From CAYLZO01 sp964387775 (GTDB lineage: Bacteria; Chloroflexota; Anaerolineae; JAAYZQ01), in assembly GCA_964387775.1 (NCBI GenBank), contig CAYLZO010000030.1:1-30613 (forward strand): 30,613 bases of DNA, read 5' to 3'. Below are positions 7,609-13,930 of the stretch, one piece after another (the stretch's first letter is position 1; every line of letters starts with the position of its first letter). The notes beneath the pieces are model-generated. The model searched no databases and was not told the DNA's origin. It saw only the letters and a program-made list of their open reading frames with translations. The position numbers and the translations under genes are program-made.

Positions 7609-7818
7609 TTACAGGTGTGACCACGCCTCGTCCTCCTCAAGTCGATCCCAGTCCTTGGCCAGGGCAGCCTCGCTCAACAAGGCCGTTTCCGGCACGTGGA
7701 TGACAGGTTCCTCTTCCAGGATGGTCACCAGGGCGCGCCGCATCGCGGGCAACTGAACGGGTTCCAGCAAATTCACCTGACCCTGCTGATCAATCACAGC
7801 TTCAAGCGTCTTGATCAT
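7609..7818 (-). CDS. Orphan antitoxin-like protein
   Basis: 69 residues starting MIKTLEAVIDQQGQVNLLEP and ending DWDRLEEDEAWSHL. Small proteins of this kind (short beta-rich N-terminus, acidic ETALLSEAALAKDW.R.EED.AW tail) usually precede a PIN-domain toxin gene in Chloroflexota and cyanobacteria. Here the next 75 bases and the following gene contain no toxin. ATG 7818 is chosen over upstream starts because of the ribosome site GGAGA six bases ahead and the strong promoter at 7866-7894. Function inferred from general resemblance only. Confidence 0.6.
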   Translation of the reverse strand: MIKTLEAVIDQQGQVNLLEPVQLPAMRRALVTILEEEPVIHVPETALLSEAALAKDWDRLEEDEAWSHL

Positions 7819-7865
7819 GGACTGTCTCCATTCAGAAAAGCGCAACCACCGTTCTTCACGCCTCA

Positions 7866-7894
7866 ATTATACACCAAGGCGCGCCCGTTGACAA
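7866..7894 (-). promoter_or_regulatory. Sigma-70-type promoter of the orphan antitoxin gene
   Basis: Minus strand TTGTCA (7889-7894), 17-nt spacer, TATAAT (7866-7871). A near-consensus promoter, about 45 nt ahead of the ATG at 7818. Confidence 0.75.
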
Positions 7895-7955
7895 CAGGCC
7901 CCTCCCTCCCCCTCGATCTTTGCCGGCGGTTTGCCGGGTCACCCTGCCGGCGTGT

Positions 7956-8462
7956 TCAAGGCAGGTCGGCAATCAGCTTGCGCACGTAGACTTGGAAGGC
8001 GCGGCTCAAATGCAAGGTGCTCTTCTCAAACAGAGCATCCACCGCCTTTTCCTGTTGGGTGCGTCTCAAAATGCCGATCTTGTAGGCGCGCACAAGGATT
8101 CCCATCGAGCCAGAGACGGTGGCGCCACTGACTTCCAGTCTGCGCCGCAACGCCAGATCATCGGTCAGCACCGGTGTCCGAAAACCATCGTCTTGAGCCA
8201 GCATCAAGACTTCCGCGTCCGCCGGATGGATGGTCGGCCCGGCGCTTTCGACCAGCACCTGATTCCGGCGAGTCCCGCTCACTTGCACAATTGCAACCGT
8301 CAGATCAGGCACATCCAGATTGGCGAGATCCAGCCCGTAGAAGTGCAGTTCATCAGCGACCAGGCCAGGCACGGTCAGTCGAGTAAAGACGCCCAATGTT
8401 TTCAACCGACCGATTTCGTGCAGGTGCAGGACGGGGCCGGTATCGCTGATGGCTTCAGGCAT
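7956..8462 (-). CDS. DUF3368-type PIN-like toxin
   Basis: 168 residues. The start ISDTGPVLHLHEIGRLKTL carries the first PIN-fold aspartate (ISDTGP), the middle IHPADAEVLMLA resembles the second acidic block, and VLTDDLALRRRLE carries the third, as in DUF3368 proteins annotated as predicted nucleic-acid-binding PIN proteins. Such proteins are thought to be RNA-cleaving toxins. ATG 8462 overlaps the 3' end of the antitoxin-like gene by 8 bases, the usual antitoxin-first coupled order. Confidence 0.8.
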   Translation of the reverse strand: MPEAISDTGPVLHLHEIGRLKTLGVFTRLTVPGLVADELHFYGLDLANLDVPDLTVAIVQVSGTRRNQVLVESAGPTIHPADAEVLMLAQDDGFRTPVLTDDLALRRRLEVSGATVSGSMGILVRAYKIGILRRTQQEKAVDALFEKSTLHLSRAFQVYVRKLIADLP

Positions 8463-8712
8463 CGGCCATCCCCCAGGCTATGTCGCGCTTGAGCGCGTCG
8501 CGTTGGTACTCGATCTCCTCCAGCGCATCCGGCCCCAGTTGCGCCAAGGCATCCTGGCGTGAGATGTGTCCCAGCAAATAAGCCTCAATCACCGCCTCGC
8601 GATACAGAAGGCGAATCCCTTCTCGCATGGCCCGCGCCAGAACAGTTTCTTCTTTCTGCCGTTGGTGAGCCATCACGAATTCAAGCTCTTGTGTCAAGGT
8701 TGCTTCAGACAT
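8455..8712 (-). CDS. UPF0175-like antitoxin
   Basis: 85 residues with a helix-rich body: LARAMREGIRLLYREAVIEA, then YLLGHISRQDALAQLG, which resembles the helix-turn-helix part of UPF0175 antitoxins, the common partners of DUF3368 toxins. A strong ribosome site (GGGAGGAAC) precedes ATG 8712. The gene begins 12 bases after the guaA stop on the same strand, so it may be co-transcribed with xpt-guaA. Confidence 0.7.
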   Translation of the reverse strand: MSEATLTQELEFVMAHQRQKEETVLARAMREGIRLLYREAVIEAYLLGHISRQDALAQLGPDALEEIEYQRDALKRDIAWGMADA

Positions 8713-8724
8713 AGGTTCCTCCCT

Positions 8725-10378
8725 CTATTCCCACTCAATCGTCGCCGGCGGCTTGCTCGACACGTCGTACACGACCCGGTTCACCCCTGGCACCTCGTTC
8801 ACGATGCGGTTGCTCACCCGCGCCAGCAGGTCGTAGGGCAGGCGCGCCCAGTCGGCGGTCATGAAATCGTCGGTGGTCACGGCCCGCAGGGCGATCACGT
8901 GGGCGTAGGTCCGCCCGTCGCCCATGACGCCCACGCTGCGCACCGGCAGCAGCACGGCGAAGGACTGGGCCGTGCCCACCCGAGCCGCTGATTCGAGGCG
9001 CTGGCGGAGCAGGCCGGCGGCGCGCAGCTCGTCGCGAAAGATGGCGTCGGCGGCGCGCAGCGTTTCCAGCCGCGCGGCCAGCGTGGTCTTCTCCTCGACC
9101 TCATGCCAGCGTTTCCAGCCGCGCCCAGGTCACTTTGCCCAAAACGCGCACCGCCAGGCCCGGCCCGGGGAAGGGCTGGCGGTAGACGATCTCGTCGGGC
9201 AGGCCCAGCTCGTGGCCCACGGCCCGCACCTCGTCCTTGAAGAGAAAGCGCAGCGGCTCGACCAGCTCCATCTGCATGTCGTCGGGCAGGCCGCCGACGT
9301 TGTGGTGGGTCTTGATGCGCTGGGCGCCCGGCCGCCCCGCCCCGGCGCTCTCGATGACGTCAGGGTAAATCGTGCCCTGGGCCAGGAAATCGAAATGGCC
9401 CAGGCGGCGGGCCTCAGCTTCAAAAATCCGCACGAACTTTTCGCCGATGATGCGCCGCTTTTCCTCCGGCTCGGTGACGCCGGCCAGGGCCTCCAGGTAC
9501 TCCTCGACGGCGTGGACGGCCACCAGGCGCATCCCCTGCTCTCGTTCAAAGGTCTGGACCACCTGCTCGGGCTCGCCCTGGCGCAACAGGCCGTGGTCGA
9601 CAAAGACGCACGTGAGCTGCTCGCCCACAGCGCGGTGCACCAGCGCGGCGACCACGGCCGAATCGACGCCGCCCGACAGCCCGCAAAGCACCTGCCCCTC
9701 GCCCACCTGCTGGCGGATGGCGGCCACCGCCTGGCCGACGAAATGGGCCGGCGTCCACGTGCCGCGCAGCCCGCAGACGCGCCGCAGAAAATTGCGCAGG
9801 ATCTCGTCCCCCCGGGGCGTGTGCACCACCTCGGGGTGGAATTGCAGGCCAAAGAGGCGGCGGCCCGGGTGCTCCATGGCGGCGATGGGCGAATTGTCGG
9901 TCTGGGCGACGACGGTAAAACCGGGCGGCAGGGCCTCGATGCGGTCGCCGTGGCTCATCCAGACTTGCAGGGCAAAGGGCAGCTCGGCAAAGAGGGCGCA
10001 GGCCAGGTCGGTGACTTGCAGTAGGGCGGGGCCGTATTCGCGGCGTTGGGCGGCGGCCACCCGCCCGCCCAGATTGTGGGCCAGCAGCTGCATGCCATAG
10101 CAGATGCCCAGCACCGGCAGGCCGCTGTCCAGCACGTAGGCGGGTAGCGTCGGCGCGCCCGGCTCGTAGACGCTGTTCGGCCCGCCGCTGAGGATGAATC
10201 CCCGCGGATTGAGGGCAAACACTTCCTCGGCGGGCGCGTCGTAGGGCAGCAGCTCGCAGTAGACGTGGGCCTCGCGCACGCGCCGGGCGATGAGCTGGCT
10301 GTACTGCGAGCCAAAGTCGAGGATGGCCACCGCTTCTCGCGAAGCGGCAGCTTCCTGCTCGGACACAAGCTGGGACAT
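8725..10378 (-). pseudogene. guaA: GMP synthase, broken by a 49-bp insertion
   Basis: GMP synthase converts XMP to GMP with glutamine and ATP. The N-terminal class I amidotransferase domain is intact (ILDFGSQYSQLIARRVRE, nucleophile Cys in GICYGMQLL, FHPEV near its end), as is the ATP-pyrophosphatase domain (LSGGVDSAVVAALVH, THHNVGGLPDDM). After RVLGKVTWARLETLA the frame meets a TGA at about 9101. The rest of the dimerisation domain continues in another frame from LRAADAIFRDEL to VVYDVSSKPPATIEWE and ends at 8725. The shift comes from a 49-bp insertion bounded by an 18-bp direct repeat (9058-9075 and 9107-9124); collapsing one repeat restores the family sequence. ATG 10378 follows xpt by 8 bases. 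If real, the product would be a 425-residue protein without its C-terminal domain plus an untranslated remnant. Confidence 0.88.
9058..9124. repeat. 18-bp direct repeat with 49-bp period in guaA
   Basis: CAGCGTTTCCAGCCGCGC occurs at 9058-9075 and 9107-9124. The extra 49 bases shift the guaA frame (49 is not a multiple of 3) and bring in an in-frame TGA. Confidence 0.9.
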
Positions 10379-10386
10379 GGCGGCGC

Positions 10387-10959
10387 TCACTCGACGAACG
10401 TGATCTGGCCGTCGGACATATCGGCGATGACGGCCAGGGCGTGGAGCGGCACGTCCAGCGCCTCCAGCTCGGCGCGGCCGCCCTCGAAGGCTTTTTCGAC
10501 GAGGGCGCCGATGCCCACCAGTTGGGCCTCGGCGTGGCGGACCATGCGCACCAGGGCCATGATGGTCTGGCCGCTGGCGAGAAAGTCGTCTATAATCAGG
10601 ATGCGGTCCTGGGGCGTCAAGAACTCGGGCGAGGCCATCAAAAAGACAGACATCCCCTTGGTGTGCGAGGGGGCGGCTTCGACGTAGACGGGGTCGGTCA
10701 TGGTCACGGGCTTGGTCTTGCGGGCGTAGAGCAGGGGCACGTCTAGGGCCAGGGCCGTGGTCAGCGCCGGGGCGATGCCCGAAATTTCGGCGGTCAGCAC
10801 CTTGGTCGCCCCGGCGTCGGCAAAACATGCAGCGAGCTCCCGGCCCGCTTCGAGCATCAGGGCCGGATCGACCTGGTGGTTGACGAAACTGTCCACCTTG
10901 AGGATGCCCCCGCCCAGGTTCTGGCCCTCCTGGAGAATGCGTTCTTTGAGTGCGCGCAT
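10387..10959 (-). CDS. xpt: Xanthine phosphoribosyltransferase
   Basis: 190 residues, the usual Xpt length. It makes XMP from xanthine and PRPP, supplying GuaA encoded next. Visible blocks are MRALKERILQEGQNLGGGIL, SFVNHQVDPALM, ATKVLTAEISGIAPA and the PRPP-binding loop RILIIDDFLASGQT. ATG 10959 has a GGAGG site seven bases ahead; the longer open frame upstream to 11316 overlaps the divergent nurA gene and is not family sequence. The weak promoter candidate TTGGTC-18-TAGACT lies in the repeat-rich divergent region. No purine riboswitch pattern was recognised in the short leader. Confidence 0.93.
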   Translation of the reverse strand: MRALKERILQEGQNLGGGILKVDSFVNHQVDPALMLEAGRELAACFADAGATKVLTAEISGIAPALTTALALDVPLLYARKTKPVTMTDPVYVEAAPSHTKGMSVFLMASPEFLTPQDRILIIDDFLASGQTIMALVRMVRHAEAQLVGIGALVEKAFEGGRAELEALDVPLHALAVIADMSDGQITFVE

Positions 10960-11010
10960 CGCGTCTCCCTCCCCGTGGGTGTTGGCGCCTAGTCTACCAC
11001 ATTCGGGGCG

Positions 11011-11061
11011 GAATGACCAATGGGTCAATGACCAATGAGCCAAGGACCAATGACCAAATTG
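11011..11061. repeat. Short ATGACCAAT repeats between xpt and nurA
   Basis: Several copies of TGACCAATG-type units (AATGACCAATGGG, TCAATGACCAATGAG, AGGACCAATGACC) in the divergent region. They are AT-richer than the flanks and resemble in style the repeats inside hyuA/hyuB and upstream of thyX. One unit could serve as the -35 element of xpt. Confidence 0.65.
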
Positions 11062-11075
11062 GGAACGGGATTTGT

Positions 11076-11104
11076 TTGTCAGACTGGTCTCGTTGGGGTA
11101 TAAT
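11076..11104 (+). promoter_or_regulatory. Strong promoter of the nurA-herA operon
   Basis: TTGTCA (11076-11081), 17-nt spacer, TATAAT (11099-11104). It lies 20 bases before the chosen nurA ATG (11124), so the transcript would have a very short leader of about 12 nt. Confidence 0.75.
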
Positions 11105-11123
11105 GGGCGGCAGAGATGAAGCC

Positions 11124-12326
11124 ATGACCCTGGAATTGAGCAAGGTTGGGAAACAGGTTGGGACATTGGGGCGCGAGTTGGCGGCCGGGGCGGAGCGGCG
11201 CGAAGCGGCGCTGCCGGCGCTCCGGGCGCTGCGCGAGCACTTTGCCGACGACCTGGACCGGCTGCGCGAATTGGCCGACTCGCCGCCGGGGCGCGAGGCC
11301 CGCTGCGCCCGGCCAACGGATGAGCCCCTCGACGCCCGAATTCCGGCCCCGGAGCCGCCGGCCCGGGCGACGATCCTGGCCGCCGATGGCTCGCAGATTC
11401 CGCCCGACCCCCACGGCCTGGTGCAGTACTACCTGGTCAACGTGGGCAGCCTGGTCTACCGCCACGGCAACGGGCAGGCGCCGGAAGCGGCCTCCGAGCC
11501 GTTGGTGGCGGCGGCGGTCGACGCCGAGGGCCGCTGGGTGTCCGGCGACCAGCTCACGGCCCGGCGCGACGTGGCCGAGATCCAAAAGCTGGCCGATCTG
11601 GCCGAGGGAGCAGCGGATGGAAGGGGGCCGCTGTTGGCCCTATTGGACAGCACCATCGGCCTTCGCGCCTGGTCGGCGGCGATTCCTCAGGCCGAGCAGG
11701 CGGCGCTGCAAAAGCGCTACCTGGCCCAAGTGGACCGGCTCTGGGCGGCGGGGGCGGCGCTGGCCGGCTTCCTCAGCCGCTCGCGGCAGGCGGGCGTCGT
11801 CAGCCTGCTCGACCTGGCGCAGCAGGAGGCCGCAGGCGAGACACGGGCCGGGCCGTCGCCCTCTACGCTGTGGCCGGTCTCTGACCGAGCCACAAGCGAG
11901 CCCTTCCTGGGCATCACCGACCAGGCGCTGTGGGGCGACCTGTTGCCCGGCGAGCGGTCGGCGCTCTTTTGCCAGGATGGCGATCCGCCGGTCTATTTTT
12001 TCTACCTCAATCCCGAGCCGCCCGACGCGGGCCAGGCGCCCGGCGTCGAGGCCGAGCCGGCGCGCGTCGAGGTGCCCGAGTGGGTGGCCGCCCGGCCGGC
12101 GGCGCTGGCCCGGGTCCACGCCCTGGTCTACGACCAGTGCCGGGTCAACGACGGCTATCCCTACGCCCTGACCCGGGCGGACGAGCTGGCCATCATTTTT
12201 AACGACGAGCGTGAGGCGCTGGAAGCGATGCTGCTGCAGGCGATGAGCCGCCAGGGGCTGCCCCTGCCCCGGCCCTCGCCCAAGGCGCGGCAGAAGCGGC
12301 GGGCGCGCCCGCGACGTAGGAGGTAG
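11124..12326 (+). CDS. nurA: NurA-domain nuclease
   Basis: 400 residues. NurA is a 5'-3' DNA nuclease of the RNase H-like fold that works with the HerA translocase in end resection. Two expected acidic blocks are seen: ILAADGSQIPP (Asp88) and LLALLDSTIGL (Asp175), followed by a C-terminal VNDGYPYALTRADELAII block typical of the family. The N-terminal ~75 residues are helical (LGRELAAGAERREAALPAL and onwards) and the last 20 are very basic (KARQKRRARPRRRR), possibly DNA-binding. It is the first gene of an operon with a HAS-barrel protein, MNT-HEPN and HerA. No clear ribosome site precedes ATG 11124, consistent with the short leader; further upstream in-frame codons would lie before the promoter. 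Confidence 0.85.
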   Translation: MTLELSKVGKQVGTLGRELAAGAERREAALPALRALREHFADDLDRLRELADSPPGREARCARPTDEPLDARIPAPEPPARATILAADGSQIPPDPHGLVQYYLVNVGSLVYRHGNGQAPEAASEPLVAAAVDAEGRWVSGDQLTARRDVAEIQKLADLAEGAADGRGPLLALLDSTIGLRAWSAAIPQAEQAALQKRYLAQVDRLWAAGAALAGFLSRSRQAGVVSLLDLAQQEAAGETRAGPSPSTLWPVSDRATSEPFLGITDQALWGDLLPGERSALFCQDGDPPVYFFYLNPEPPDAGQAPGVEAEPARVEVPEWVAARPAALARVHALVYDQCRVNDGYPYALTRADELAIIFNDEREALEAMLLQAMSRQGLPLPRPSPKARQKRRARPRRRR

Positions 12327-12328
12327 CG

Positions 12329-12916
12329 GTGAGTGTCGAGACCTATCAAGTTGGCAAGGTGATTAGCGCCAGCAACGCCCGCTTTGCCGTGGGCTGCCGG
12401 CTGCTGCGCTCGCAGGTGCCCACCTTCGGGGCGCTGGTCAAGGCCGAAGCCGAGGACGCCATCACCATCCTGGGCCTGATCCGCGACGTGCAGTTGCTGG
12501 ACGATCCCCTCATCCGCCAGGTGGCGGTGCTGACCGAGGAGCGGCCGGAGCTGATCGCCGACCAGTACCAGCGGCTGCTGCCCATCGAGGTGCAGGTGCA
12601 GGTCGTCGGTTACTGCGAGGAGGGGCAGTGGCGGCACTGGCTGCCGCCCCAGCCGCCCATGAGCCTGGCCCAGATCACGACCTGCACCGCCGACGAGCTG
12701 CGGGCCTTTAGCCAGCGGTTCGACTATTTCCGGCTGGTGCTGGAGAGTCGGGACCCTCTGAGCGACGAACTGCTGGCCGCCCATCTGCGCCAGGCGGCGG
12801 CGGCGCGGGGCGAGGCCGGGCGAGGCTTCCTGGTCGAGGCCGGGCGGGAGCTCGCCCGTTTGCTGGCGATGGATTTGCAGCGCCTCGACGCGATTCTGCG
12901 GAGGATCCGGCCATGA
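12329..12916 (+). CDS. HAS-barrel-like protein of the NurA-HerA operon
   Basis: 195 residues, GTG start three bases after the nurA stop with an AGGAGG site inside the nurA end. The first ~60 residues (YQVGKVISASNARFAVGCRL, then VPTFGALVKAEAEDAITILG) look like the beta-barrel found at the N-terminus of HerA and ATP-synthase subunits (HAS barrel); the C-terminal half is helical (FLVEAGRELARLLAMDLQRL). HerA in this operon has its own barrel, so this protein might be an extra ring or adaptor subunit. The domain call is by pattern only; function unknown. Confidence 0.6.
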   Translation: MSVETYQVGKVISASNARFAVGCRLLRSQVPTFGALVKAEAEDAITILGLIRDVQLLDDPLIRQVAVLTEERPELIADQYQRLLPIEVQVQVVGYCEEGQWRHWLPPQPPMSLAQITTCTADELRAFSQRFDYFRLVLESRDPLSDELLAAHLRQAAAARGEAGRGFLVEAGRELARLLAMDLQRLDAILRRIRP

Positions 12917-12925
12917 GACAACAGC

Positions 12926-12952
12926 GGTCCTTCGACAAGCTCAGGATGATAA
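12926..12952. repeat. PELVEG/SLSKD-type interspersed repeat
   Basis: GGTCCTTCGACAAGCTCAGG and the following ATGAT match the widely dispersed repeat whose translations read HPELVEG or LSLSKD in many high-GC genomes. It sits between the HAS-barrel gene and the MNT-HEPN gene, inside the operon. Confidence 0.7.
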
Positions 12953-13021
12953 TTGGCGGAATGAACGGATTCTCTGGTGGCGTGGGGATGGGTGGTCCTG
13001 TCGCCGGGCTTGGGTGAGCGG

Positions 13022-13927
13022 ATGAGGGAGGGCGGGCCGTTGGCACGGCCTATCGACGCGTACGTGCCAGAGTTGGCGCCGGCTTTTGAACGGCACGGTG
13101 TGCGGCTGGCGATTTTGTACGGCTCGCAGGCGCGGGGCAACGCCGGGCCGCTGAGCGACGTGGACGTGGGCGTGCTGTTCGAGCCGGACCTGGACCGCCG
13201 GGCGCGCTGGGACCGGCGCCTGGACCTCCTGGGCGAGTTGCAGCGGGGCTTTGGCCGCGCCGACGCCTACGTGGCCGACCTGGCCGGCGTGCCGCCGCTG
13301 CTGTGCCACGAGGTGTGGCGCGAAGGCCGGCTGCTGTACGCCGCGAGCGGGACCGAGCCAGTCGAGTTCGGCGTAGGGGTGCTGCGCGACTATGCCGACA
13401 CGGCCCCGCTGCGTCGGATGCAGCGAGAGGCGCTGCTGGCGCGCATCGAGCGCGCTGAATTGGGCCACTATCCCGAGAGAAGGCGGAGCATGGTCAATGC
13501 TGAGGTAATCGTCAACCGGCTGGGCTACATCGACGAGTACCTGGCCCGGTTGCAGGAGATGGCGTCCCTGTCGCGCGACGAGTTTACGGGCGACGTGGTG
13601 AACCGCGCCGCGTCGGAGCGCGAGCTGGAGCAAGTGATCCAGCTCGCGCTGCACATCGGCAGCTACATCCTGGCCGCCGACTTTCCGCAGCGGCCGCACC
13701 GCTGGCGCGAGGTGTTCCTGCTCTTGGGCCGGGTCGAGATCCTGCCGGAGGGCCTGGCGGAGCGGCTGGCCGGGCTGGCCGATTTTCGCAACGGGCTGCT
13801 CTACCTGTACGAGCCGGTGGACGCCGACCAGGTGTACGAGCATGTGCAGCGCGACCCGGACGACGTGCGGCAGTTTGCCCGGCACATCGTCGCCTATCTG
13901 CGGCGCAGCGGCGCGCTGGAGGAGTAG
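13022..13927 (+). CDS. Fused MNT nucleotidyltransferase-HEPN protein
   Basis: 301 residues. The N-terminal half is a minimal nucleotidyltransferase: ILYGSQARGNAGPLSDVDVG with GS (34-35) and the Asp46/Asp48 pair; a third acid may be Asp81. From about residue 157 (MVNAEVIVNRLGYIDEYLAR) a HEPN domain follows. In known MntA-HepT pairs the MNT protein AMPylates and silences the HEPN RNase; here both are one chain. The HEPN R-x4-6-H motif reads FRNGLLYLYEPVD, that is Arg256 with Tyr261 where His is expected, so RNase activity may be lost. ATG 13022 is preferred over GTG 12977 for domain boundaries, with modest confidence. An internal ATG at 13490 with an AAGGCGGAG site could make the HEPN part alone. 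The 3' end is 3 bases before herA. Confidence 0.8.
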   Translation: MREGGPLARPIDAYVPELAPAFERHGVRLAILYGSQARGNAGPLSDVDVGVLFEPDLDRRARWDRRLDLLGELQRGFGRADAYVADLAGVPPLLCHEVWREGRLLYAASGTEPVEFGVGVLRDYADTAPLRRMQREALLARIERAELGHYPERRRSMVNAEVIVNRLGYIDEYLARLQEMASLSRDEFTGDVVNRAASERELEQVIQLALHIGSYILAADFPQRPHRWREVFLLLGRVEILPEGLAERLAGLADFRNGLLYLYEPVDADQVYEHVQRDPDDVRQFARHIVAYLRRSGALEE

Positions 13928-13930
13928 TCT

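Noticed and set aside
10379..10828. Long N-terminal extension of GuaA
   Set aside because: It overlaps xpt in another frame and has no family sequence; GuaA begins at 10378.
10950..11123. Longer start for NurA
   Set aside because: The upstream codons lie before and inside the promoter at 11076-11104 and overlap the xpt start region.
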